Assembly (NCBI RefSeq): GCF_008831285.2 | Contig: NC_045150.1 | Span: forward strand, 3,486,001-3,550,000 | Direction: 5' to 3' | Length of the DNA: 64,000 nucleotides | Origin: Nymphaea colorata | Taxonomy: Eukaryota; Streptophyta; Magnoliopsida; Nymphaeales; Nymphaeaceae | Shown here: one piece after another, positions 10,761-22,412 of the stretch | Numbering within the stretch: position 1 is the first letter of the stretch | How the letters are laid out: every line of letters begins with the position of its first letter | Program-made: the position numbers and the translations under genes | The notes under the pieces: model-generated | What the model was told of the DNA's origin: nothing | The model's database searches: none | Seen by the model: the letters and a program-made list of their open reading frames with translations, nothing else

Positions 10761-12010
10761 GGTGTATCTTTATTGCTGATGACGGTGACTCGAGAGCTAG
10801 TGGGTCACTCTCTTGGATCAGGTCATGACCAAGGAATGGTGCCAGCTCCCAAAAATTGTAGTATTAAGAAAAAGGAGGTGTACAAAGTAGTCGCCAACCA
10901 CGAAAAACAGGAAATGCCAAGGCATATCGATTGGCCTATGCTAGAAAGAGTACCCTTACCAAAACTGAAAAGGGGATTAGATTGAAAATGTATGCAACCT
11001 CTCACGAGAAGAGTCCGAGCACAACTAAGCAAGGATGTAAGTAGAGAGCGAAACCACTTAACATCCAGGAAATGCTAGTTGAGGAACTTTTAGCGGAGTT
11101 GGATGGGATCCTCCCAGAGTCAGACGAAGATGAGATGAGCAGCACTAAGGATTATTCTAATCCCACTTCAAGGTTGAAACGATCCCATGACACATTGCGA
11201 GCCAATCCCATTACAACGTGTGACACGAATCGAGTTGATGAGAAAGAACACCTCGTTAAGCGGGCGATGCACTATGAGGAAAATGGCCTAGCCTCACCAG
11301 ATCATATGGTTTTAGAGACTGAATCAGCATGTGAGGGCATCCCCTTGACCCTCCAGAGAGAAGCGTTATCACCACACCACATTCGTCCAAATGAGGCCAC
11401 GAGCAGTTGAGGGCACCGACTCAGGGTAAAAGTGACAAAAGGCTCGTCCAAAAGGGTGGGAAGCTTCCAAGTTTCTGGAGGCATCAGACGACAGCCAAGA
11501 GCTCCAGGAACCTCCTAGCCCCATTGAAACACGCATGCCGGAACCAACCTTAACACATGACCTAGGAAGAAAGAGCGCAGCGGAGGCATGGTGGTTAGTG
11601 GAAAGAAGTGTAGGACAGACACTAACCACTGCAGACCGGCTAGAGGAACAAGCAGGCAGTCGATTATGGCAAGCCCACGACCGAGGCAAGGCTACTTCAT
11701 GGATAGAGGACACGGTAAATAATGAGCAGCTGCTTGGGCAGCAAAGGAAACTCATGGGGCAGTTGCCACGTGATTATGGTCCAAGTCAGTTGTAGTGTAT
11801 TTGGTCAACAACAAGGAATAGACCAACTAGGGCCATAACACAAGTGTATACTAGAGGTCTCCGACGACTATTCCTCTAGCATAGAAACTCTTTAGAGTTA
11901 CTGCCCAGAAATTATGGGTCAAAGAGGAGGTTTCGCCTGATGAACGTTGATGGTATTGGATAGACCCACCAAGGAAACTACTTAGCACGAGCTTGGGGAC
12001 AAGCTCAATT

Positions 12011-12025
12011 TAAGGAGGGTGGATC
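12011..12025 (+). other. Polypurine tract of the nested gypsy-like element
   Basis: TAAGGAGGGTGGATC directly precedes TGTTACGTGCC at 12026. This tract-plus-TGTTACG junction is typical of the 3' end of plant gypsy elements. Confidence 0.6.
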
Positions 12026-14455
12026 TGTTACGTGCCAAATTTTGGGCATACCGAAAGTACCGAGGAGGCTGTCGAGAGCAGCCGACACAGCGACACGGGC
12101 TAAGAGTGTCGGCCAGGAGAAAGACAATGGCCGACCAATACCTGGAAATGCCTAAGGAGGTTATTGAGGACTTGGAGTTGTTGTAGTGGGAGGTGCGGGT
12201 GGAGCATGAACGGCCAAGTTCAGGCGATTGAAGGTTAATCCTCAAGACAAATCTAAACCAACACCAGGGCTTACCGGTTTAGGGGAGTTCAAACCATTGG
12301 CCGAGTCTAAACTCACGGTCGATCTTGGTAGTCTAGGGCCAAACCTAGATAAGTTGGGCTGAACCTACCCGGTTGAGCCATGCATTTCATTGAAGACCAA
12401 GTTTGGGTGGCACCCAGACAAGTCCACCTCCTTGTGCTCACAAGGCCCAAGGAGACTTCAGACATTTGGGGCGTCTCATCCCGATTTGATACTTTGTTCT
12501 TTTGCTTGGATTTTGTGTGGCGTCCCGGTTCGAGTCATTTGAGAACCGAGACAGATTAAGACTATATAATGTTTTGTAATTAGGAATTTTGAATTCATTT
12601 GGGCGTCAACTCTCTCTCTCATCTCGTCTTCTCCTCGCACCCCCGTCATCTCTCTTCTCACCTAAGTCTTTCCAAGTCTTCGCTGCGGCGACCGGAAAGT
12701 TCCTCCTCACCCCTCGACCGGCAATGGCCGGTTCTCTCCTTCTCAACTCGATCTCTTTTTCTCTTCTCATCATTTCGGCCAGCGGATTGAAGATAGAAGA
12801 CAATGGCAGGTTGCTGTCCTAGGCAACCTCTGAAATCCTCTTCATGCAATTTCCCCAAGTTCACATGCATAGGAAGTTTTTGGTGCATTCTCCCTAGCAC
12901 CCAAGGGAATTTAGAGGCTGAATCTTCATCCAGGAAGGCTGCAGCACTTCGAACATCTGTGGCTTGGATTTTCGACTTCAAACGCAGCAAACAACCGTTG
13001 GCACTCTATACCCAAACAAGCTTAGATTCTCAGGTGAGTTCTTGTCGATAATGTGTCCTCAATCAAATAGAATTGGTGTGATTTCTGGCGTTAAGGTGAG
13101 GTCTTTCCCTCAGAGATACCCCCGAGAATTGGGTCTCTACCCCGCAGCCTCAAATCTGATCTAACTCTATTCGGTCGTCGCCCTTGCACGCCTCATCGAG
13201 ATTCGACGCTCACCCACGGTATTGGGGATCGGTTATTCATTAAAAAAATGTCGAATCACGACTGCACCTTGCAGCTTAGGCCTATCCCATCCACCAGAAA
13301 AGAACAGCTTTCCGGCCTCCATTCCAGCGATTTCAGGTGTGCTCCAAGCCCCAAGTTAATATCAACGGCGTCACCCACATCAAGGGCAGCTTCCGGCCAA
13401 GTTTGATGTGATTCCGAGCAAGGATGGTGAATCTTTGGGCGTCAGGTTGATTCCGGTCACCCATGACATGCAATCCAATTTTTGGCATGCTCGAGCCCAG
13501 CTAGTGAAGTTCTCCAAACTGCCCTCGAATCTATTTAAATATCATAATATTCATCGAGGGTACTTTGGTCTTTGGCCAAAGCTAGTGCTTAGGGTATTCC
13601 AACCCTAGCCGCCGGCTTGGAGCTCGCACTTAGCCACTTCTCCACCAAGATCGGCAAGAAGTGCCACGTCAGTAGCTCGCCTCCATCCCAGCCCTTCATC
13701 CAGCCACGTGTCACCCATCCATAGAGGGCGATATCGAGCTCGTCACCTTTCCAAAAAGGTGCTCTCGCCCCTCACTCGCACGATCCTACAAATTAAGAAA
13801 CCGGCGACTCTTCCCTCTTCACCTCATCAAGGCACCACCTCATCCATGCGCACGTCCTTCCCCCTAAAAGGTAACTGCCCCTTCCACGTCGTCCTCCTTT
13901 TTAGGAAACCATAGCAAGCCCACACTCCCTCCTACCTTTTAGGAAACCACAGTCCACCATTTCCCTAATTGTTAGGAAAGTAACCCCTTGTCCCAAAACG
14001 AAACTTCTCTCGCGTTGCCAAGTGTCTTATCCCTTCCCCAAATCGCTGCCCTAATTCTCAAACTCCCTCCACACTCCAATGTTGGCCTCCACTTTCCCCA
14101 ATCATACCTATCCATTCGGATCCCCTTTCCATGACCGACTAAACCCTAGCCCCTCTTCCCTCTCGCCTTAACCTACCATAACGGTCACGTTACCTCCCGC
14201 TAGCCGAGTCCAACCTAGATACGAACCCTAGCCTAACCCAGGCACTCGAACCCAGCCAGTTTGTTGCAACCCAACTCACCTATCGACCCTTCTTATCTTG
14301 TTGGATAATCGAGAATAAGAAGGCCAGCACGTGAGTCCGCACCCTTGTTCCCTTGCCTCGCTTACCTCCCTTAGCCTATTGACCCAATCCTTAGCCAAGG
14401 CCCCTTCACACGTAGGCAGACCAGCAGGCATGACATCTTTCGGTATCCCAGGTGT
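12026..14455 (+). mobile_element. Gypsy-like LTR, plus orientation
   Basis: It starts TGTTACGTGCC after the polypurine tract. A TATA box (TATATAAT, 12563-12570) is followed by a CT-rich leader. The part from about 12930 onward is the left arm of the palindrome. I could not fix the 3' end; it may lie in or near the palindrome loop. The small reading frames here are not conserved between the arms. Confidence 0.5.
12930..14455 (+). repeat. Left arm of 1.5-kb palindrome
   Basis: It matches the reverse complement of 14870-16378 throughout. Shared landmarks include the AACAAGCTTAGATTCT region, the GGTATTGGGGAT region, and CTTAGCCAAGGCCCC near the centre. The arms are diverged by substitutions and small indels, so the palindrome is old. 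Confidence 0.85.
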
Positions 14456-14869
14456 AACGCAGCTACGAGAGAGAATGCACAGATGACTCTTGGCCGAGGT
14501 TGTCGGGAACACCTGAAGTGGATGCCGCTGTTGTCGCTGCTTAGGAAGTGGTCTCGTCTGCGCTCGGCTGGATGAGCCGAGGACGTCTGCTGATCTGCCG
14601 ACGGTCCTGCTGCTGTCGAGTGCCGCTGCACCTACTGCTCGCGCTGAGGACAATACGTGCGTGGCCGGGAGGGCCGCAGTTGCAGTCATGCTCGCTGTCG
14701 ATGCCTAGCAGCGCTTGGCCAAAATGGCCGCAGTTGCTGATGTGTGCGGGGAGGGACATCGACATTGCTGGCCACTATCACCGAAGATGACTGCCCGTTG
14801 GTGCTGCGTGCGAGCGGGGTGCCGATGTTGCTTAATATCACGGCCGAAGGAACACCGCGTTTGATGACC
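14456..14869. other. Loop of the palindrome, GC-rich
   Basis: About 414 bases between the arms, rich in GCCGCTG/CTGCTG phrases. The small open frames on both strands look like a by-product of GC content; no domain is recognisable. Confidence 0.5.
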
Positions 14870-16378
14870 TAAAGACGCCTAGGATGCCGAAAGATGCCAC
14901 GCTTGCTGGCTGCCTAGGTGTGGAGGGGCCTTGGCTAAGGACTGGGTCGATAGGCTAAGGGAGGTTAAGCGAGGCAAGGGAACACAGAAGCGGACTCACG
15001 TGCTGGCCTTCTTATTCTCGATTATCCAACAAGATAAGAAGGGCCGATAGGTGAGCTGGGTTGCAACAAAGTGGCTGGGTTCGAGTGCCTGGGTTAGGCT
15101 AGGGTTTGTATCTAGGTTGAACTCGGGTAGCAGGAGGTAAGGTGACCGTTATGGTAGGTTAAGGAGAGGGGGAAGAGGTGGCGGCAAGGGTTTAGCCGGT
15201 CATGGAAAGGGGATTCAGATGGATAGGATGGATTTGGGAAAGTGGAGGGGTAATGTTGAAGTGTGGAGGGAGTTTCAGAATGAGGGCCGCAGTAGGGAAG
15301 GGATATGACACTTGGCAATGTGGGAGAAGTTTCATTTTGGGACGAGGGGTTACTTTCCTAACAATTAGGGGAATGGTGGACTGTAATTTGTTAAAAGGTA
15401 GGAGGGAGTGCGGGCTCTCTAGGGTTTCCTAAAAAGGAGGACGACGTGGAAGGGGCGGTTACCTTTTTAGGAGAAGGAGGTGCGCGTGGATGAGGTGGCG
15501 AGGGAAGAGGCACCGGTTTCTTAATTTATAGGATCGTGCGAGTGAGGGGCGAGAGCACCTTTTTGGAAAGCTAACGAGCTAGATATCACCCTCTATGGAT
15601 GGGCGACACGTGGTTGGATGAAGGACTGAGATGGAGGCGAGCTACTGACGTGGCACTTCTTCCCGATCTTGGTGGAGAAGTGGATAAGTGCGAGCTCCAA
15701 GCCAGCAGCTACGGTTGGAATTCCCTAAGCACCAGCTTTGGCCAAAGACCAAAGTACCCCCAACGAATATTATGATATTTAAATAAGATTAATTTGATTT
15801 GAGAGCAGTTTGGGGAACTTCACCAGCTGGGCTCGAGCAGGCCGAAAATTGGATTGCTGGGGGTGACCGGAATCAACCCGATGCCCAAAGATTCGTCGTC
15901 CTTGCTCAGAATGACGTCAAACTTGGCCTGAAGCTTCCCTTGATGTGGGCGATGTCATTGATATTGACTTGGGGCTCAGAGCTCACTTGGAATCGCCGGA
16001 ATGGAGGCCGAAAAGCAGTTGTTTTCTAGTGGATGGGACATGCCTAAGCTGCAAGGTTGCAGTCGTGATTCGGCCTTTCTTTAGTGAATAACCTATCCCC
16101 AATACCGTGGGTGAACGTCGGATCTCGATGAGGCATGCAAGGGCGACGATCAAATAAAGTTAGATCAGATTTGATGTTGCGGGGTAGAGACCCAACTCTC
16201 AGGGGTATCTCTGAGGGAAAGACCTCACCTTAAGGCCGGAAATCACAGCTATTCTATTCGATTGGGGTCACCTTATCGACAAGAAGTCACCCAAGAATCT
16301 AAGCTTGTTTGGGTATTGAGTACCGGTGGTCGTTTGTTGCGTTTGAAGCCGTAAATCCAAGCCTGGTGAAGCAGCTGA
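14870..16378 (-). repeat. Right arm of 1.5-kb palindrome
   Basis: The reverse complement of the left arm. It runs right up to the copia gag junction at 16378. It lacks the first 0.9 kb of the LTR seen at 12026-12930 in the other arm. Confidence 0.85.
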
Positions 16379-16490
16379 GGCGTGATGTTGTAACTATAAT
16401 GGTGGCAGGGGTAGAGATTGTAATGGAGGAAGAGGAAAATGTGGTAAAAATAATAATATTAACAAGTTTAGCAAAGGAGTAACTTGTCAA
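16379..16490 (+). pseudogene. Copia gag, C-terminal zinc-knuckle part
   Basis: After the GGCGTG duplication the plus strand reads an RG/GGRGRD-rich linker and then KGVTCQYSGR. This is the usual basic linker and first half of the copia CCHC knuckle, with the second Cys changed to Ser. It continues the gag interrupted at 10760 and stops abruptly about 35 bases before the minus-strand primer site. Confidence 0.75.
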
Positions 16491-16524
16491 TACTCTGGAA
16501 GAAGAATCCAGAAGAAATCACACA

Positions 16525-16536
16525 GCTCTGATACCA
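16525..16536 (-). other. Copia primer-binding site (tRNA-Met type)
   Basis: TGGTATCAGAGC on the minus strand, directly abutting the 5' LTR end at 16537. Confidence 0.88.
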
Positions 16537-16881
16537 AATTAAGAAGAAAACACACAGATTTAAGAGAAGAACAAAATATAACGTGGTTCGGCTAAAATCA
16601 GCCTACGTCGACACTAAAAGCTCTCTCTTCAATTCTATGTTGCCACTAGAGAGAGTACAGATATTTATAGTCATTTCATACACTTTAGATCCTTGATTTT
16701 AGGATCTAGATTCACACGACAGATTTGGGCATGATTACAGGAACCCATAGGGGAAGTGATTTCTTTCTTATCTAGAGAAGATTGGTCCGTTTTGGATAAC
16801 TCTTGATTTGTGGAAACAATATCATTTTCATGGTTACCGATCGTATCCTTTCCCCTATAACTGTAACCATAGATTTTATCA
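16537..16881 (-). repeat. Copia 5' LTR
   Basis: 345 bases, matching 8846-9173 with an extra segment of about 16 bases. It begins TGATAAAATCTATGG at 16881 on the minus strand. Confidence 0.85.
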
Positions 16882-16886
16882 AAAAC

Positions 16887-18832
16887 TATACACATAAAAT
16901 AAATATGCAAACCAACAAATTCTAACTAAGAAACTTGAGCATCGCAACCATGGATTTTTTTTTTAAATTGTAGTTCTACTAATAAATACAGTCACACACA
17001 GATGCAGACACACATATGAACAACAATTGAGAAAACAGTTGCCTAAATGATCAATATATAAAAAAAATGGGAAAGAGAAAATGTGAAGAAGGCCCTTAAG
17101 CTATTATCAACAAATATCTGCTAAAGCACAAATATGCCATCGGCCATATCAACTATGTTGAGTACATGTGATTGTTTGTGTGAAAACATTCAAGTCTCCC
17201 CTTCAACTAACCATTCTTCATGAAATATACACTCTATACTGATTGGATTATAGTATTTAGCATCTCTGTCAGACTGCCTTGCTCACAACCTCAAGTTGCA
17301 ATGCACATAATTTAATTTGCACAGTTTAGTGGCTGTAAACCTTTTCCTCCTTTTTGTATGGAACAAGGCGAACATGCTATGTTTCCACTCACAACCAGAT
17401 GATTTGCAGGTTTGGCTGAGGACCTTTATAGCAATGTCCCTCAAATCAGGACAGTCCATGCTGTAGGTTTCCTACCAAATAGCTGAGAAAAATTATGTGT
17501 AAAAACTTGCAGTATATGATTTACAAAAGGGCGAAAATCATCTCACAAAACTAGCTTATACTGTAAGATATCAAGGCATACCTAGATCCATTTTTCCTAC
17601 TTCTAATAGCAAAATCACTCCCAAATTCTCCTAAAACTTTTGGCTATTGACATATTTGATTGTTAGACATATAAATGCCCCAAACAAATTAAAGATATTG
17701 AATGAATGACCCCACCCAAAAAAAAAAAAATCTGGCTCCGCTAGTGGTGGAAATACAATTTCTTGTTGAAAATTCCTGATAAAGTTGTCAAGACAGAAAT
17801 GCCAGAGCTAGACAGGTACCAGGGGTGAACACATGCTAAGTCGAGCTCGAGTTCAGTCAGCTCGAGCTCTGCTCAATTAATGAAACTTCGAGCTCGACTT
17901 GGCAGTTACGTGTTGAGCTCAAGCTTGACTCGATTAAGGCTTGACAAAGTCGTTTGAATAGAATTGATATTCATTGTTACATGTTGAGCTGAAGCTCTAC
18001 TCGATTAAGTCTCAACGAACTCGTTTGAATAGAATTAATATTCATCATTACGTGTTGAGCTTGAGCTCAACTCGATTAAGGCTCAACAAACTCATTTGAA
18101 TAGAATTGATATTCATCGTTACGTGTTGAGCTTGAGCTCGACTCAATTAAGGCTCAACAAACTCATAAACTCGTTTGAATATATCGACTTGATTAAGGCT
18201 TGACAAACTCGATTAAGGCTCGAGCTTGACTTGGCAGTTACGTGTTGAGCTCGAACTCAACTTGATTATTTAAACAAGTGGACCCATGAACTTGAGCTCG
18301 ACTCGTTAAGCAAATGACTAGGCAAGAACTCGTTCATGAGCGAAGCTTTAACTAGTCGAGCTCAAGTAGCTTGACTCATTGTTCACCCCTATAGGTACCC
18401 GATTCACAGTTTCTAACTGTTAACAACAGCATTACTACTTCCTTAGCATGATGGTTATTATATTAAAGGAGACAAACCAACAAAAAGGTGAAAATTAAAC
18501 ATAACAAAATGATAAGTGGTAATGAGTACTTAAAATTTGGAAGAAGCTTAGAAGAGCAGCTAAGAGGAGATATCCTCTCAAAAGCCTTAGCTCACAAGTC
18601 ACATAACTTGAAACCAACCATTAAAATGCCATTCATGTCTCAAGATGTTGTCATTAACCATCAATGTCCAAAACATCGTTTTTCAAGAAACCCAGTTTCG
18701 TGTGATGCCAAATGCACCCAAAACGCCATTTTGGAGGCAGAATGTCAGACTCACCCATAGTGAATAAGTTCGTGAGGACCTTCTTTTGCCACTTCAACCA
18801 TGAATTCAGTGAAGATATGCATGTCGTGGAAG
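16887..18832. other. Non-coding stretch with tandem repeat
   Basis: Apart from the tandem array at 17912-18270 and a decayed MITE end at about 17730 (TGGCTCCGCTAGTGG), I see no gene. Another copy of the 'gcatccaaac'-type dispersed repeat lies at about 18630-18750. Confidence 0.4.
17912..18270. repeat. 71-bp tandem repeat rich in GAGCTCGA
   Basis: Units begin GTTGAGCT at 17912, 17983, 18054 and 18125, exactly 71 bases apart. The unit starting at 18125 is expanded to 119 bases by an internal duplication and is followed by a partial unit at 18244. Each carries a CTCGATTAAGGCT core and TTGAATAGAATTGATATTC. The surrounding 17830-18390 is full of the same CTCGAGCT phrases. Confidence 0.92.
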
Positions 18833-18956
18833 CAGGGGCAGAGTCAAAAAAATTTCATAAGGGGGGGCTGAATTAAAGTTTCAAAATTTTGACAGGGGCT
18901 GAAATATCATTTTTCAAAATTTTTATATATGACAAGTGAAATTTTTTCTGCTCCTG
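18833..18956. mobile_element. hAT-type MITE, 124 bp
   Basis: The ends are CAGGGGCAGAG and TCTGCTCCTG. The flanks are CGTGGAAG (18825-18832) and TGTGGAAG (18957-18964), an 8-bp duplication with one mismatch. No coding. Same family as 20463-20654. Confidence 0.75.
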
Positions 18957-19019
18957 TGTGGAAGTGAGCTATGAATTTTTTTCACTCAATCATACTACAT
19001 TCACGAAGCGATATAATTT

Positions 19020-20086
19020 ATCAAGATTTAGATTTATTTAGATGACACTCTAAGAGCAATTTTTGGAGGCAAAACTTGGTTTGGTTTGGCATTCAAATGC
19101 CATTTCGGGTACGTTTGGATGACACTAAAAATGGATTTTGCAGAAACTCAATTTTAGCAAAACCTGGTTAAGAAATAAGTTTTGGTCCTATTATCTAAAC
19201 ACATAAACCAGATTTTCAAAGCTGATTAAAAAACCATTTTTTTTACAACACTAGTTTTTGGTGTATAAAATTGAAATGAAGAGGAAAAAAAATGACTCTC
19301 ATACAAAAACTTATCTAAAATCTGGTGATGAGCTGAAATATTACTTAAAAACACAAGCACATGATATTACTTAAGATTTTTTTTTTGTTACTGTTTCCAA
19401 AAAAAAACCCCTAAGAAAAACATATGATAGGGGAATCGGCTTTGCTCATTAACATCGGTGAACAAACGAAAAGAAAGCCAAATTCCACGACCATCGGTCC
19501 ATCACCGACAAAATCTAGTTTTAAAATCACAAACATAAAGTTTTCTTAGCGATGGAAGGAAGGTACGTGCAGGAGAGACATTTGATAAGAGGAGCGTTTT
19601 TGGAACACAAGTTCCTACAAGAAATGTTTTTTTTTTTACAAAAAAAACCATGTTTTTGTTCAAGAAAAAATGTAACTAAGACAGTTTTGAATTCAAAAAT
19701 CAAACGCTGGACACAATCCCATTATGTTTTTTGAGAATAAAACTAGTGTTTTTAAAACATGTGTGTTAAAGAAAATATATTGCAAAAAAACTTTGTTCCT
19801 CTTACCCAAATGCTGCCACATGGTTATAAACATTTTGAAATTTACAAATAAGCCACACAATTTCATTGCACCTGATCTGTTTTACTCTCAAGTGGTTAAC
19901 TTCACGCGACCAAGGGTAAACAAAGCATTGGACCTCAATATGTAGCTAAAACCTCATATTTTTATCCACGCCAGTTCTAACATTAAATGTTCGGATATCA
20001 TATCCTCATTGATCTTCTCAAATACTCCCTTGTTAAGAAAGTACGTCCAAAGTAGTAGCGGACCTACATAACTGCCTATGTCAACA

Positions 20087-20090
<4 letters not shown>
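19020..20090. other. Non-coding, dispersed repeat fragments
   Basis: The stretch 19020-19330 carries the 'gtttggatgacact' phrases of the dispersed repeat family. The remainder is A-rich and I see no gene in it. Confidence 0.35.
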
Positions 20091-20091
<1 letters not shown>

Positions 20092-20146
<55 letters not shown>

Positions 20147-20156
20147 TATATTATAT
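20092..20156. repeat. (AT)n then (TTATA)n microsatellite
   Basis: An AT dinucleotide run to 20140, then TTATA-type units. Confidence 0.95.
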
Positions 20157-20462
20157 GTTGTGCTCCTTTAAAAATGAGAATTTCTACAACAATGCCTTGT
20201 ACCCAAAAAAATTCTTCCTCCTCCACTGGTCCAAAGGATTTTATCGCCACTCGGAAGAAGGTATATTATAGGACTGGGATTGCTTGAAAAACTTCAAGCA
20301 ATCGAGATATTAGTGAAAGATACAATCTAACAAAACCATTTGACTCGAACTCTTTTATGGTTAGTGGTACACCATTATTGAAAGTCAATCGCTAGAATCT
20401 TGATAGGAGTCTGTGGGTTTAGTAGTCAAGCTGCATATTAAATTGTGCTTTGTGATCCAAGG

Positions 20463-20654
20463 CAGGGGCGGAGCCAAGGTAGGGTCCGCTTGGGCTTTAG
20501 CTCCACCTCAATTTTTTTTAAAAAATTATATTTAAATTTTAAAAAATTTCATTTGTTTTATATAAAAATTTTGAAAAATGATATTTGGACCATAATGAAA
20601 ATTTAAAAACTTTAATTTGGTCATCCTCAAGAAAAATTTTTACCTCCACCCCTG
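20463..20654. mobile_element. hAT-type MITE, 192 bp, intact
   Basis: It starts CAGGGGCGGAGCCAAGG and ends CTCCACCCCTG, with imperfect inverted termini. It is flanked by a perfect 8-bp duplication ATCCAAGG at 20455-20462 and 20655-20662. The 8-bp duplication and CAGGGG termini are the hallmarks of hAT elements. The interior is AT-rich with no reading frame, so it depended on a transposase supplied elsewhere. Confidence 0.88.
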
Positions 20655-22364
20655 ATCCAAGGGATTATCAACAATTTGTAGCTTGTAGCTAAGTCACAGG
20701 GGGCGGAAGCAGGGGCTTGACAGGAACCATGGCCCTCCCTCAGATTTTTAGAAAGTAAAAATTTTACTTGTACTTTTGGCTTTTTTTAATGTTTTAAAAT
20801 GTAATTCGGCTTGTGCAATAAAAGATTCTTAAAACCGCCCTTGATAATAAGAGTATTAAGAAAGAAGAAAAGTTGGAGTGTACGGTTTTGCATTTCAACA
20901 TCACCAATTCATTTATCAGCGTGTTAGGTCATTTAAATCGATTTGACCAATGTATATGTGATTGTGCTGCTCTGATTTGGTGAAGACAATTCTTCTAAGT
21001 CACCAAACTTCATTTTGAAATTTTAAAAAATTCGGTGTGCATTTTCCAATTTCAGTAGTCCATTCTTATCAAGCCATGTAGATCAGCATGCATGGTATAT
21101 GTTATGGCCCATAACAGATTGTCATGTGTTATGGGCTAAAAATGACCAGAACGCCCCTGTTGGCTCCATAGAAACAATCCCCTCTTCTGAACAAGGGCAA
21201 AAGTGTCATGGGTCAAAAAAACATCCTATATGACATAAATGCCCTTTAGATTAGACCGTAGGAACATGGTTTTTCGTATTAGTGGCATAACACATAAATC
21301 TTCTCATGTGTATCACATTCGGTTATCTCAACCCAAAGACATTGAAATTCAAGAATTAACTATTTATAATATGAAAATTTTCAAAAATACGACGTGATTT
21401 TGCAACAATTGAAAACGAACTTCAGCAGGTCATGCGTTGGGGCCCTAACATGGGGCCTCGTATTGGGGTTCAAATTCGAGAAACTGCGCTGCAGGAGTAA
21501 AAAAAGGAGACTGGTCACTATTAAGGGCAAAAAGCAGAAAAAATGAATTATTCCAAAAAAAAGAAAAGAAAAATTGTGGAATGACAAAAATTGTCCATTT
21601 TTTTAAATGCCTAAAATACTTGCTCTCGAAAAGTAGAACACGAGCACGAGCAAGGCACATATTGTTTATGCATGATTAGGTACATCTAATTAGTTAGTCT
21701 TATCAAATTTAGTCTGCTGACTTTTTATTAATGCTAAAATATCGTCTAAGAAAACCTATATATATATATATATATAAAGTTAGGTATATATCAAATTTTC
21801 TTTGGAGAAGAATCGGTCAGCCAATAGATTGCTTGAATAATACAGAAACGAAAGCGAAAGGTTGTTTCGAACTGTCATGTTCTCTTCCGGCGTGCTGTTA
21901 TTTTGGACTGCAAACGGCGTTAGGTACTGTTCTTGAAGATGTAACCATAAGTTCATCCAAATCTCGACACAGAATTTAAAGAGAGAAAGGTTTCGGCCTC
22001 CCATTCAGGTGGTGGTGGGGTCTTCTCCTGCTCACCCGAAAGCAAGCCGGTGCTGTCCTATGTAACGTCCAAAAAAAAAGAGGACGAATTTGAGAAAGAC
22101 GAAAAGAAAATGACCAATCTGCAGATTAATTAATAATAGAGAAAAAGGAATAGCGTGGAAGACGGTACTGTCTTCATTTCACCTCCTAATAAGCTTCTTG
22201 GAAGACAAGAAATGATCTGGAAATCAAAGGGTTTGTTGGCCGAAAAGAATATCTGAAAGCCACCAGCAGCCGTTGTTTACTGCATTTTCTGTCCCCCACT
22301 TTGACAGAAGAAAAGAAAAGGGAAACACGTGATGCCCACCTAAAATATGTGTTTCCACTTATTG

Positions 22365-22366
<2 letters not shown>

Positions 22367-22411
<45 letters not shown>
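22367..22411. repeat. (TA)n microsatellite
   Basis: An uninterrupted dinucleotide run. Confidence 0.96.

Positions 22412-22412
<1 letters not shown>

Larger units (their letters stand above)
10761..16378. mobile_element. 5.6-kb nested insertion in copia gag
   Basis: The insert is flanked by GGCGTG at 10755-10760 and again at 16379-16384, and gag resumes on the far side. Inside it are a degenerate coding-like stretch (10800-11800), a polypurine tract and gypsy-like LTR start (12011-12030), and a large inverted repeat. The two outer ends of the insert do not obviously match each other, so it is not a simple two-LTR element. More likely it is a rearranged gypsy copy or two elements fused. The coding-like stretch has acidic and charged segments (for example ELLAELDGILPESDEDE at about 11080), which I do not recognise. 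Confidence 0.55.
8846..16881 (-). mobile_element. Ty1/copia retrotransposon, rearranged, with nested insert
   Basis: The element is bounded by two direct LTRs (8846-9173 and 16537-16881) and the 5-bp duplication AAAAC (8841-8845 and 16882-16886). LTR, primer site, polypurine tract and RT/RNase H remnant all point to the minus strand. Reading along the minus strand gives LTR, primer site, a short leader, then gag fragments in the opposite orientation with a 5.6-kb insert inside them, then RT/RNase H and the second LTR. Protease, integrase and the N-terminal RT are absent. The inversion plus loss of the pol centre make it dead. The LTRs differ by scattered substitutions and a deletion of about 16 bases in the left copy. 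Confidence 0.85.

Noticed and set aside
12589-12990. Overlapping short ORFs around 12.6-13.0 kb
   Set aside because: They lie in the leader of the gypsy-like LTR and are not kept in the opposite palindrome arm.
14276-14790. GC-rich ORFs of up to 137 codons in the palindrome loop
   Set aside because: Frames are open on both strands as expected from GC content; no motif and no start context.
16525-16536. Possible tRNA-Met gene end
   Set aside because: Only 12 bases match; it is the primer-binding site beside the LTR, with no cloverleaf around it. The same holds for 41072-41083 and 4322-4333.
17912-18270. CRISPR-like array
   Set aside because: Repeats are contiguous 71-bp tandem units without unique spacers, in a plant genome.
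20078-20287. ORFs made of (IY)n runs, also at 23418, 22612 and 39362
   Set aside because: Translations of AT dinucleotide tracts.
21130-21260. Recurring phrases such as 'gacataaatgccctttag', also near 33150-33300 and 36200-36350
   Set aside because: Too short and diverged for me to define element ends; possibly old DNA-transposon fragments.
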